Shown: positions 45,907 through 54,126, counted from the stretch's first letter. The stretch: 64,000 nt of DNA from an uncultured Methylobacillus sp. (GCA_946478865.1 CAMLDO010000001.1:202208-266207); one strand, 5' to 3'. Translations and numbers: made by a program. Notes: generated from the letters alone by a model not told the origin.

Positions 45907-47976
45907 ATGATCAATCTCCCAGTCTTTGAGCGCATCAAAGTGCTCAACTATTCTTTATACGTTGGGACTCCAGATTCTCCAGGTCTTGACCATACGTTTC
46001 GTTCCGGTGTGAATGTAATCGTTGGAATAAATGGTCTCGGCAAGACTACATTACTAAACATACTTTTGCGGTCATTGACTGGTGCGACAGATATACCAGG
46101 AGACGATCAGTTGGGTGAGAAGAAGCGTCGACTAGTTGCGGCAGATCGATATTGGTTTCGTCGCAGAGTACCCGATGACGCAGTTGATGCTCGAGTTACA
46201 GTGTGGTTTTACATAGGGCCCCATTACTTTGAAGTCACACGTTCGCTTGCAAATCTAGACATACTTGAACTTATTGTCGACCAACAACAAGTATCTTTGT
46301 CCCGTCCAGCTGAACTCGAAGCTGCCTACCATGACCACATAGTCACTGCTGCTGGCTTATCCTCTTTCGATGACTTTGTATTCCTTTTGCGCTATGTAAT
46401 TTTCTACCTTGAGGATCGTCGGAGCCTTGTATGGGATCCGGCTGCACAAGGGGACATTTTGGGCATCCTTTTTGGTGAGCATGGCACAAATCGTAAGGAA
46501 TACGTAGAACTCTTCAATGAGCTTCTGAGCAAGGACAGTGAATACCGAAACATGGCTACGGTGGTAAACAAGCACCGTAAAAAAGTCGTAGTTCAGGCCA
46601 GTAGCATAGAAGGCGGCCAAGTCGATATGCTTGTGCAAACTTTGGAAGAACGTCGCGAGGAGCTAGCAGATTTTTCGTACCGCAAAAGCGAGATGGCGCG
46701 GGTACGTGATTCCTTGCGTGAACAGATCGAAAACCGACGTTGGGAGATTCATGACAGGCGTTCTGAACTTGCCCTGCGCATTAATTCATTCTACGAATCC
46801 TTCTTCCCTACCGTAAACGATGCCGGCAGGTACTTATTGGCTCATTTTGAAGGGGGGGCTGGCTGTTTAGTATGCGGTAACCAAGAAGATCAAGCCTCTG
46901 ATCGAGTAAATGCCAAGCTCGTTATGAATGTTTGCCCAGTTTGTGAAAGTCCTATCGAACAAAGCTCGCAAGCTGCACACGATCCTCATGCTGGCGAATT
47001 TATTGAATTGCAACATATCGCCATTGCGAAAGCAGAACATGATCTCGCGTCAATGCTTGAGCCACTTCAAGACGCTGAGCTAAATTATTCTGAAATTTCT
47101 GCCGAACTGGTACGTATTACAAGCCAGATAATGTCGCTTGAGCAACAATTGAGTGCTTTCGGACAGACTGTGCCCAACGCGATTGAAAAGCGTAATGAAC
47201 TTCAAGAGCGACTCTTAACTTTCGAAGTAGCTTTAAATCAAATCGATGTCGAGCGAATAGAGTTAACCGAGCAGTTTCGTGAACTTGCACAAGTTATAGA
47301 CCGAGACGTTCGAACTGTCTCGGCTAAAGTTGAAGAGACATTTGCTAAGTATATCAGTGGATTCTTAGCTGAAAATTGTCAAATTAAGTACACGCCTAGA
47401 CAAAGTCGCATTGGTCAACGCACCACTACTGAAAGCTTTCCCTTCCCTCATTTTGTACCTGCATTAACATCTGGGGTACATCGAGATACGGCCACTGTGC
47501 GTGAATTTGGTCAATCAGTGTCAGAATCGCAAAAAGAATTCATTGATCTTGCCTTCCGCATGGCCCTGTTAGAACTGGCAGCACCTAACACGTCAACCAT
47601 GTTGATTCTGGAGACGCCTGAAGCTAGCTTAGATTCTGTGTTTGTACCGCGGGCTGCGGACTTACTACGTCGTTTCGCATCGCGCTCAGGAAATGCCGCG
47701 TCGACCAGACTCATTGCATCTTCCAACGTAAATCGTGAGCATATGATTCCAGCTCTGTTTGGAGCCTATCCTGATCAAAGATTCTATGGTCAGGTGGTTG
47801 ACGAAATGCCTCAAGACACTCCAGCTACCATTCCCATTGAAGAGCGACCAAAGCATGTCCTGGATCTTTTAACTATTGCTGCGCCAACCAGAGCTTTAGA
47901 TAGGTTCCGGCAAGCTTATGAGGATGAACGGGACCGTGCCATTTATCCAGAGTTAACTTCGGAAAGTGGCACATGA
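45907..47976 (+). CDS. ABC/SMC-like ATPase with central zinc-binding cysteines
   Basis: 689 residues from the ATG at 45907, which has AAAGGGG upstream; the frame is open a little further back. Walker A VIVGINGLGKTTLLN (residues about 38-52). Coiled-coil arms (about 210-310 and 360-490) flank C320xxC323 and C343xxC346, a zinc-hook or zinc-ribbon at the tip. The ABC signature-like SVSESQKEFIDLAFRMALLEL (about 537-557) and Walker B MLILETPEASLDSVF (about 565-579) follow. Odd: Walker B has E-T where D-E is usual. The stop overlaps the next gene by 4 bp. Rad50/SbcC-like in layout but far shorter. Probably the ATPase of a defence system (ABC-three-component or Lamassu-like). Confidence 0.85.
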   Translation: MINLPVFERIKVLNYSLYVGTPDSPGLDHTFRSGVNVIVGINGLGKTTLLNILLRSLTGATDIPGDDQLGEKKRRLVAADRYWFRRRVPDDAVDARVTVWFYIGPHYFEVTRSLANLDILELIVDQQQVSLSRPAELEAAYHDHIVTAAGLSSFDDFVFLLRYVIFYLEDRRSLVWDPAAQGDILGILFGEHGTNRKEYVELFNELLSKDSEYRNMATVVNKHRKKVVVQASSIEGGQVDMLVQTLEERREELADFSYRKSEMARVRDSLREQIENRRWEIHDRRSELALRINSFYESFFPTVNDAGRYLLAHFEGGAGCLVCGNQEDQASDRVNAKLVMNVCPVCESPIEQSSQAAHDPHAGEFIELQHIAIAKAEHDLASMLEPLQDAELNYSEISAELVRITSQIMSLEQQLSAFGQTVPNAIEKRNELQERLLTFEVALNQIDVERIELTEQFRELAQVIDRDVRTVSAKVEETFAKYISGFLAENCQIKYTPRQSRIGQRTTTESFPFPHFVPALTSGVHRDTATVREFGQSVSESQKEFIDLAFRMALLELAAPNTSTMLILETPEASLDSVFVPRAADLLRRFASRSGNAASTRLIASSNVNREHMIPALFGAYPDQRFYGQVVDEMPQDTPATIPIEERPKHVLDLLTIAAPTRALDRFRQAYEDERDRAIYPELTSESGT

Positions 47977-48623
47977 GTGGCCCGCAACTTGAACCTAGAT
48001 TAGAAAGTAACGGTTTGTGGCAGGCGTGGGTTCTAATCTGCGTCGCTGAGGCCTCTAAAATGGGCTTGGCACCTTTGGCTACGCCTCAGCTTCACGTAAT
48101 GCTATATCTGGCTAACACTCTGGCTGACCTTTTTGACGTGACCCGTGTTCGTGGACGTGTACTCAAGCGCGGTCCTTTTCCCTTCTATCCAGACGTGCAA
48201 CGTGAGATTGACCGCTTGGCATTCACGGGTGTTTTAACTATCGAACAAGTTAATTTTGGTCCGAAGGGTCATCTCAATGCACATTACGCATTGGGCCATC
48301 GTGGGCGAGGTATTTATCAAGCATTACTTAGTCACACTCAAGAAACTCATCGTACATCCAGGTTATTCCGCGAACTGGTATCAGCGTGTTTTGGTCGCTT
48401 CCTTGGGAGTACAGCTGACATTGGCTCTATTGATGCCAATTATGGAAATGCGTCAGTCATTGAAGGCGAGGTTGTAGATTTCTCGGAATGGACAGATGAA
48501 AATAAAAATATCGAACTGGCTCGATACTTGATAGATAAATTGAGACGACTTCGACCGGACGTCGAGCGCGATGGTGTGAGGCTATATTGTGATTACCTTG
48601 ATAAAGCAATGGCCTTGGCATGA
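47973..48623 (+). CDS. Middle component of the ATPase operon, unknown fold
   Basis: 216 residues, no recognised family. Mostly helical, with LWQAWVLICVAEASKMGLAPLATPQLHVMLYLANTLADLF then a basic patch (RGRVLKRGPFPFYPDVQREIDRLAFTGVLTIEQVNF), which resembles a winged-helix with a wing, and a C-terminal helical region (LARYLIDKLRRLRPDVERDGV). It overlaps both neighbours by 4 bp (ATGA), so translation is coupled and the three proteins probably form a complex. Position and size match the small middle protein of ABC-three-component systems and LmuC in Lamassu, but I cannot show homology. Confidence 0.7.
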   Translation: MSGPQLEPRLESNGLWQAWVLICVAEASKMGLAPLATPQLHVMLYLANTLADLFDVTRVRGRVLKRGPFPFYPDVQREIDRLAFTGVLTIEQVNFGPKGHLNAHYALGHRGRGIYQALLSHTQETHRTSRLFRELVSACFGRFLGSTADIGSIDANYGNASVIEGEVVDFSEWTDENKNIELARYLIDKLRRLRPDVERDGVRLYCDYLDKAMALA

Positions 48624-49690
48624 GTAATTCGATCATGAGTCAATTCGGTGGAGCAGTCCAGGATGCTGTGGAAGCCGTGATCCAGCAAGGTGCGGGAGCG
48701 ATTTCGGTTGCAGATGCCGGCACTAAGATAGCATTTCTTGACTCATGGACGAGGACACTGACGGCGCATGCTAAACACTTAAGGTTAAATAATTTAACGT
48801 TGAAAGCGCCAGTCGTATTGATTCACGTGGAAGACAGTGCTCGCTTCGTAACGACATTAGGCTGGAAGCGTCAGCCTATGCTGGGCACATCTCATACTGA
48901 TAATTTTGCTGGAATTCTTGCGGTGGGAACCGCTGAGTTTGGAGGAAGTGTACATCCACAACGTTTTTCGGATACGGCCGAATTCACTTCTGAGATCGAA
49001 AGTGTTGGGATTAGCACATTCCTGACAATCGTCCTCATGAGCGCTAATAAACTCTTCATTTGGCCAGAGGGCATCCTGGGTGGGGTAGGTCCGAATGTGA
49101 GAGAGTTGGATGATGCTCCGGTCGTCTTAGATCTAGGCAAGATTGAGCGAGACCTAGAGATTTTTTATGAAGAAGAGGCTCGTCAAACGAAGAAATGGTG
49201 GTTAGATGCCGACTTGAGAATTACAGTTAACACGCCGGAACGCGTTGTACAGGAAGCCTTGAGATTATTTCTGGTGGGAAGGTATGCAGAAATTGCAAAA
49301 GTCAGAGAGGAGATTGTCAGTGGAAATGGTCGCACCGATATAACTGTCAGGCCTACAAATGGCAGCCATGAGTCGGCAGTTTTAGAGCTCAAGACAACCC
49401 GCGATCTTCGAACGCCTAAACGAGCAAAGACAAAACCTCCTATTAGCATACCGCTTGCAACCAACATTAGATGGGCTAGATCCGGTATTCAGCAAGTGGC
49501 AGCTTATCGGGATCACGAAAAATTCGCCGGCGCCTTGCTCTGTGTGTATGACTTCTGTGAGAGTCAAGGTAAGGATATTGAAAATGCGATCAAAGCAGCA
49601 GCCAGCCAGTACCAAGTGATCGCTAAGCGTTACTGGATAACCGCTTCTCACAAAGAGCATCGTGAAGAGCGATATCCAATTGAGGAGTGA
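48620..49690 (+). CDS. PD-(D/E)XK nuclease, effector of the ATPase operon
   Basis: 356 residues. The C-terminal part (about 215-345) has the restriction-endonuclease fold signature: E230/E231 in VREEIVSG, D240 in GRTDITV, then E256-x-K258 in AVLELKTTRD, and a later Gln-containing helix GIQQVAAYRD. All metal-binding positions are intact, so an active DNA nuclease is likely. The N-terminal 200 residues (ILAVGTAEFGGSVHPQRFSDTAEF, MSANKLFIWPEGILGGVG) match no family I recognise and may dock on the ATPase. Third gene of the operon; its stop faces the methyltransferase stop 19 bp away. Confidence 0.8.
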   Translation: MSNSIMSQFGGAVQDAVEAVIQQGAGAISVADAGTKIAFLDSWTRTLTAHAKHLRLNNLTLKAPVVLIHVEDSARFVTTLGWKRQPMLGTSHTDNFAGILAVGTAEFGGSVHPQRFSDTAEFTSEIESVGISTFLTIVLMSANKLFIWPEGILGGVGPNVRELDDAPVVLDLGKIERDLEIFYEEEARQTKKWWLDADLRITVNTPERVVQEALRLFLVGRYAEIAKVREEIVSGNGRTDITVRPTNGSHESAVLELKTTRDLRTPKRAKTKPPISIPLATNIRWARSGIQQVAAYRDHEKFAGALLCVYDFCESQGKDIENAIKAAASQYQVIAKRYWITASHKEHREERYPIEE

Positions 49691-49709
49691 ATTTAGAGGC
49701 CTGTATGTA

Positions 49710-51047
49710 TCACAGGCTCAGCTCTACAATACTTTCTGCCAGCTGTAAGTGTCCTCCTTGTTGCGCGCTGGAACGCATTTGGCGTACTTCTCTTGAAGTT
49801 ACCTTCCCAAAGCCCATTTCGATAGCTATTTCCTCAAGAATGGTTGCCACATCGATCCGTACGCTTGCGTATCGGGAATCTCCAACTACCATCATGACTT
49901 TACCAACAGGTGTTAGCAGTCGTTTGCAGTGCTCGAGCACTCGTTCCAGATCTCTAAAATATGCGCCTACCATTGCCGGAATATCTGCGTCCCACAAGGT
50001 TTCGCGGTGAGCATTCAATTCATCAAGGGTTTGGGTAAGCTTGGATGAGTGAGCAATCGGCATCTCATAATCTCGCCTTATTTGCACATGCGAGCGTAGT
50101 GTTTCAGTACGTAGCTTGCGGTTGTCAGCAGAGTTGCCTATATACCCAAGTACCCACAGCTCTACGTTATATATGTCGGTGTAGTCAAATGAGTTGGGAT
50201 ATGGAGGGGAGAAAACAATTAAATCTACTGGCTCATTGATTTGGGCCAATGCTGAGCGAGAGTCATCGTTAATAACCCTGATATTTGAACGAGGCCGTTT
50301 CTCGAAACGCAGAACGTCTTCGAATGACGTCTGAAATTGATTTGCAAATTTTTCGTCAAGTTGTTGTGCCGTTGGCTGGTTTTCTTTCCAACTTGAACGG
50401 TAGCGCCGACCTTTGCCATTCACATAAACATTGCTGCAATCTACAAGGATCGCGCCAAGGACAACTCGGAAAAAACGCTGAACTTGCTCATCCTCAATTT
50501 TTTGGATCGAAACGAGATACTGTGACAGTCTTCGAGCCACACCTAGCGGAAATATCCATCGTTCCTTCTCCTCAGATTCGACGAAGGTCGCCGGCCATTG
50601 GGTAAGCAGTGATAGGTCGCTTGGGGTGCTCGAAAGCATCGCTCGGAAATCCGCCTCAGCGCTGCGAAGTTTTTCTGCTGTTAGCGTGCTTACTTTCGCT
50701 TTGATAACATCGGCCAGAAAGGGATTAACCTCAACGGTCGTCGCATCGAGTGATAGGAGTTGTGAAGTGATTGCGCTTGTGCCGGACCCTCCAAATGGAT
50801 CTAGGATGTGCCTGGGGCGGAATCCAAGTGACCCAATAGCAGCGCTTACGAATGCGGGCGAAAAGGCTTCTTTAAAATGAAACCAGCGCTGAAAGGCCGT
50901 GTATTTGCCATTTTGATTTGTAGTATTGGGCGCGTCTGCTAGGCGCTCAGGTCCCATTACAGTATTTACGCCTGTACCAAACCATTGCGGTGCTTTTGCA
51001 AAGTTTTCTTGCAAAGTTTGGATATAGCGCTCAGGTGGATTTCGCAT
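49710..51047 (-). CDS. DNA methyltransferase (SPPY amino-methyltransferase)
   Basis: 445 residues. SAM-binding motif I ILDPFGGSGTSA (residues 81-92) and catalytic motif IV FSPPYPNSFDYTD (279-291), then LTPVGKVMMVVGDSRY. SPPY is typical of N4-cytosine or some N6-adenine amino-methyltransferases. Motif I comes before motif IV with about 190 residues between, an alpha-like order in which the target-recognition region would lie between them. It is convergent with the nuclease gene and 19 bp from it, and has no other partner, so it probably protects the host genome from that nuclease. The target sequence cannot be predicted. Confidence 0.85.
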   Translation of the reverse strand: MRNPPERYIQTLQENFAKAPQWFGTGVNTVMGPERLADAPNTTNQNGKYTAFQRWFHFKEAFSPAFVSAAIGSLGFRPRHILDPFGGSGTSAITSQLLSLDATTVEVNPFLADVIKAKVSTLTAEKLRSAEADFRAMLSSTPSDLSLLTQWPATFVESEEKERWIFPLGVARRLSQYLVSIQKIEDEQVQRFFRVVLGAILVDCSNVYVNGKGRRYRSSWKENQPTAQQLDEKFANQFQTSFEDVLRFEKRPRSNIRVINDDSRSALAQINEPVDLIVFSPPYPNSFDYTDIYNVELWVLGYIGNSADNRKLRTETLRSHVQIRRDYEMPIAHSSKLTQTLDELNAHRETLWDADIPAMVGAYFRDLERVLEHCKRLLTPVGKVMMVVGDSRYASVRIDVATILEEIAIEMGFGKVTSREVRQMRSSAQQGGHLQLAESIVELSL

Positions 51048-51358
51048 GAATTTAGGCTTTCTCCCTTAAAAAGCCTTCTAAATAGTTGGGCTAAACCGCT
51101 ACTTGTGTTCGAGCTGGTTGATTACTGCAAGCTTCCGGACCGATGAAGATATGCATTAATGACTATTAGAATTTGGCGGGAAGTTTAACAGTAGAAGTGT
51201 AGCTTCGAATAGCAAAATTGGAGCTTTTAACCCAATCGGAGTAGGGATTAATTTATAAAATCGGCAGTTCTTAATGGTAGTCCAAAGAAATTTCTAGTTC
51301 TCATAATATAAAAACCGGCGAAAGCCTATCCTGCACTAGGTCAGTATTCCAAAATTTC

Positions 51359-51373
51359 GTTGATATTATCAAC
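51359..51373. repeat. Palindrome GTTGATATTATCAAC, copy 1
   Basis: 7-bp arms around a single T, followed by TGC. The same 15-mer, also followed by TGC, occurs at 56131 and 56384. Probably an operator or a shared recombination footprint. Confidence 0.7.
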
Positions 51374-51515
51374 TGCGAGAGTTAGCTCCCTCGGCCTCCG
51401 AGGGAGAAATTCTATAGCCTCCAGCCAGAGATTTATTGGCGCCCTGCGCCAAACCAACAGCTAGCAAGGGAAGGATAATACTCGGCACACTGATACACAA
51501 AGATACACATTTTTA

Positions 51516-51549
51516 TTGACTCGCACTATTTTTTGTGTATTAATACACA
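51516..51549 (+). promoter_or_regulatory. hicAB promoter with operator palindrome
   Basis: -35 TTGACT (51516-51521), 16-bp spacer, -10 TATTAA (51538-51543). The perfect 16-bp palindrome TGTGTATTAATACACA (51534-51549) covers the -10. Two TACACA half-sites lie further upstream (51494-51510). This is the layout of an autorepressed toxin-antitoxin promoter, with HicB as repressor. Confidence 0.7.
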
Positions 51550-51573
51550 CGTCAACATTCGGAAGGAATCAGT

Positions 51574-51756
51574 ATGAATTCCAGTGATGTCATCCGGATG
51601 CTGAGGGAGGATGGCTGGAAAGAAGTGCGATGTAAGGGCAGTCATCATCATTTTAAACATCCGGTAAAGCCTGGGCTTGTAACGGTTCCACATCCGAAAA
51701 CAGACCTGCCGAACGGAACAGTTAACAGCATCCTGAAACAGGCCGGGCTCAAGTAG
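51574..51756 (+). CDS. hicA: HicA-family mRNA interferase toxin
   Basis: 60 residues with the dsRBD-like HicA fold: SSDVIRMLREDGWKEVRCKGSHHHFKHP carries the catalytic histidine in GSHHHF, followed by VTVPHPKTDLPNGTVNSILKQAGL. It cleaves mRNA when free of HicB. A GGAAGG ribosome-binding site precedes the ATG. First gene of the toxin-antitoxin pair, with hicB starting 59 bp after its stop. Confidence 0.93.
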   Translation: MNSSDVIRMLREDGWKEVRCKGSHHHFKHPVKPGLVTVPHPKTDLPNGTVNSILKQAGLK

Positions 51757-51815
51757 CCCGGCTTTTTCGCCGCGATTCAGGATGATTCTTGCAGCGGCAT
51801 CCGAGGAGAGATGAG

Positions 51816-52220
51816 ATGAAGTTTCCCATTGCGATCCATAAGGACGCTGGGACAGTGTACGGGGTTATTGTGCCCGATGTTCCCGGCTGTCATTCCTGGG
51901 GCAATACTGTTGATGAAGCTATTCAGAATGCCGAGGAAGCAATCTATAGCCATATTGAGACTTTGCTTGAGTTGGGTGAGGAAGTGAGCCTGCATCCTAG
52001 TAGCGTGGAGGCTCTTAGACGTAGTGACGAGTATGCCGGCGTGGTGTGGGGATTAGTAAACGTTGACTTGAGTGAGTTGGATACTAAGCCCGAAAGAGTA
52101 AATGTGAGTCTTCCCAAGTTTGTACTGCACCGTATTGATAAGTACGTTGAGAAGCGCCACGAAACCCGTAGCGGATTCCTTGCACGTGCTGCTTTAAATG
52201 AGATGGCTGAAGAGCACTAG
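51816..52220 (+). CDS. hicB: HicB-family antitoxin with C-terminal ribbon-helix-helix
   Basis: 134 residues. The HicB fold is at the N-terminus (KFPIAIHKDAGTVYGVIVPDVPGCHSWGNTVDEAIQNAEEAI), and the C-terminal RKPERVNVSLPKFVLHRIDKYVEKRHETRSGFLARAAL-type segment is a ribbon-helix-helix for DNA binding. The ATG at 51816 with a GAGGAGAG upstream is preferred to an upstream start at 51789. It neutralises HicA and should repress the promoter at 51516. It probably stabilises the island. Confidence 0.93.
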   Translation: MKFPIAIHKDAGTVYGVIVPDVPGCHSWGNTVDEAIQNAEEAIYSHIETLLELGEEVSLHPSSVEALRRSDEYAGVVWGLVNVDLSELDTKPERVNVSLPKFVLHRIDKYVEKRHETRSGFLARAALNEMAEEH

Positions 52221-52281
52221 AGCATTATGCGGGCATAGTTAGCACTTGGTGAAGTTTCCAACCCCCGTGTTGACTGCGAGG

Positions 52282-52929
52282 TTAGCTTTCATGTCCCCGG
52301 AGGTTATGTAACGCAAATTTCATCTGCGCTGAAGATTCTATACGCCTCTTTTCCAAGGAGCGACAGATATCTCTAAGATCATCTAGAACGTTTTCAAGAA
52401 TTTCTGAGTAAACAAAGATGTTCATCTGAAAGTTCGGTGGAAGCGCTGGTTGCCCGCGCGAAGTGACCGGATAGCGGAAAGCGTAGGAGCCGGAGTCTAC
52501 TTCATCAAGATCCGCTGCCACATGAGTAATTTTCTGCTCAAGCTCATCGTCCCACATGTCCACATATTTGGACCGAAGCAGTGGTGTACTCATTTCAAGC
52601 AATCGGAGTAACGAATGCTCACGCCAGAGTTTAGGCAGTACTAACATGAGCTCCTCCTCAGTGATTGAAACCAGTGCAGCACGATAAACGAGCGCCTTCA
52701 AATAAAGCTCGAAAGAGTGACGATAGAGGTAAAGAATTGGGAGTGCATGCTCGTCAATGCTTCCTATTTCCTGGCGTTGCCGCAGAGAAATTAAGTTCAT
52801 CGCGGCGTATCGGTAGCTCCATGCGTATGTGGCAATCTGAGCGGCTGAACAACTCTCCCAGTTCAGGAGTGCATTGCCATAAGTGCCAATGGGTGCAGAG
52901 AATTTCTGGAATAGAGGCGGTCGGTCCAT
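52282..52929 (-). CDS. HEPN-like helical protein of unknown function
   Basis: 215 residues and mostly helical. The stretch YLYRHSFELYLKALVYRAAL resembles the second helix of HEPN domains, but no R-x4-6-H RNase motif is present, so an RNA-cleaving role is not supported. It follows the small gene at 52934-53149 by 4 bp, so the two are one operon. Its GC content is lower than the flanking chromosome. Unknown function; a defence or regulatory role is possible. Confidence 0.55.
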   Translation of the reverse strand: MDRPPLFQKFSAPIGTYGNALLNWESCSAAQIATYAWSYRYAAMNLISLRQRQEIGSIDEHALPILYLYRHSFELYLKALVYRAALVSITEEELMLVLPKLWREHSLLRLLEMSTPLLRSKYVDMWDDELEQKITHVAADLDEVDSGSYAFRYPVTSRGQPALPPNFQMNIFVYSEILENVLDDLRDICRSLEKRRIESSAQMKFALHNLRGHES

Positions 52930-52933
52930 GAGG

Positions 52934-53149
52934 CTAACGCTTGAATTGACCAGCGCGCTCTAGCGCGCCCGGTACAACTTCTTTCATTTCCATAATAGAG
53001 TCCTGTCCTATCAACCTCGTTGTGCCATCCACTCGCTCTACACGATATGACTGGGGTGTTTTTTTAATGCATCTCACACCATTTTCATACTCAATCTCAT
53101 AGCGGCCAGTTGTAAAGACAACATCATATATTTTCCCTATTTCCATCAT
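52934..53149 (-). CDS. Small unknown protein
   Basis: About 71 residues from the ATG at 53149 (ATG ATG, no strong ribosome-binding site). Strand-rich: KIYDVVFTTGRYEIEYENGVRCIKKTPQSYRVERVDGTTRLIG. Not recognised. It precedes the HEPN-like gene by 4 bp. Confidence 0.5.
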   Translation of the reverse strand: MMEIGKIYDVVFTTGRYEIEYENGVRCIKKTPQSYRVERVDGTTRLIGQDSIMEMKEVVPGALERAGQFKR

Positions 53150-53298
53150 AATTTTTTCCGTAGTCACGCGGCACAAGAAATTGAAAGTGGGGGCGCTGCG
53201 CACAAGGCAACAATCATAGCGAAAACGATTGAAGAGGCTGTTTCATCGTGGCTCCCCTGTATTAAGTGGCTAAAGCTCATGTCGAATGCAGCGTATTG

Positions 53299-54126
53299 TC
53301 AGTTATCAAGGCGCCGAAGCGACGCTGGGCAGTGGTCATAGAAGATACTCGCCGCACTGCACCTACCTTTTGATGGATACATGTGGCCAGGGCCAATGGT
53401 CCGCTGGCCAAGTATCTTTATCCACTCCTGAATCCTTTCCTTCTCTTCAGGATAGCGCGACGGTACAAGATCCTCCGAGATTTCAGCGTGCCGCCTTAGA
53501 AAGTACGCGAGGAAGTCTGCGACCTGAACAAGGGGCACCCAAGCTGAGTCCGTGAAGTACGGGGCGTCGATGATCTGGTCAAGTCTCTGCTGCTTCTTTC
53601 CTCTTTCGTAGTACTCGTCGCTCCACTCAGGCGGGTTAAGTATTAGTTCGGCGAATGGCCGGTGCTCGTCCCCCTTGTTGTCGCACACCAGAAGGGTATG
53701 GCCTTTCGTCTTCTCGTGCCCTTGGTGAACCCTTTGTAGTGCGAGCGCAACATGAAACGCCGCGGCGCGCCATGGTGTTGCGATCTCCGGGGGGATCTTT
53801 CCGGCGTCCTTAGCTGCCGCAAAGGACGACTTCAGGACTGCGCTGTAGACGAGATGGTGCTTGCGATCGCAGAACCACCCGCAGATCGAGGAAATGTACT
53901 CGGCCCGTTGCGGCCCCTTAAGCGCCCGGAACGGGCCGTTGCCGGGATAGAAATCTTTCGTGTGGATCTCGGTCAGCGGGCGCCCAACCAGGTCCGAGAG
54001 ATGAGCGAGCAGCCCCGCCCAGTCCTCCTTTGTCACATGCATTCGCTGAGTATCAACGACGATTCCGGCCACAACCGCGATTGGCTCGTCGCCTGTCCCG
54101 CTCTCATCGAGGTAGCAGATCTTCAT
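53299..54126 (-). CDS. DUF3800 domain protein
   Basis: 275 residues from the ATG at 54126. The N-terminal KICYLDESGTGDEPIAVVAG and C-terminal PLVQVADFLAYFLRRHAE are the DUF3800 signatures, in an RNase H-like arrangement with candidate acidic residues (YLDESG, LLVCDNKGD, QVADF). DUF3800 proteins are frequent in mobile elements and defence islands, function unsettled. The gene stands alone on the minus strand. Its G/C content is higher than that of the neighbouring ATPase genes, suggesting a separate origin. Confidence 0.82.
   Translation of the reverse strand: MKICYLDESGTGDEPIAVVAGIVVDTQRMHVTKEDWAGLLAHLSDLVGRPLTEIHTKDFYPGNGPFRALKGPQRAEYISSICGWFCDRKHHLVYSAVLKSSFAAAKDAGKIPPEIATPWRAAAFHVALALQRVHQGHEKTKGHTLLVCDNKGDEHRPFAELILNPPEWSDEYYERGKKQQRLDQIIDAPYFTDSAWVPLVQVADFLAYFLRRHAEISEDLVPSRYPEEKERIQEWIKILGQRTIGPGHMYPSKGRCSAASIFYDHCPASLRRLDN

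Larger units (their letters stand above)
51048..51573. other. Gap between methyltransferase and hicA
   Basis: 526 bp without a convincing gene. It holds a 17-bp copy of half of the dehydrogenase terminator (51310-51326), the palindrome GTTGATATTATCAAC (51359-51373), a strong hairpin TCCCTCGG-CCT-CCGAGGGA (about 51387-51405), and the hicAB promoter/operator (51516-51549). The start of the methyltransferase transcript must lie near 51050-51300, but I see no clear promoter. Confidence 0.5.

Noticed and set aside
45907..47976. SbcC/Rad50 repair ATPase.
   Set aside because: Too short (689 residues), two CxxC pairs instead of one hook, and no Mre11/SbcD partner gene.
45907..51047. Classical type I or type III restriction-modification system.
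   Set aside because: No HsdR/Res helicase, no specificity subunit, and the ATPase belongs to the ABC/SMC class.
52282..52929. Active HEPN ribonuclease toxin.
   Set aside because: The R-x4-6-H motif is not found and the partner gene is not a nucleotidyltransferase-type antitoxin.
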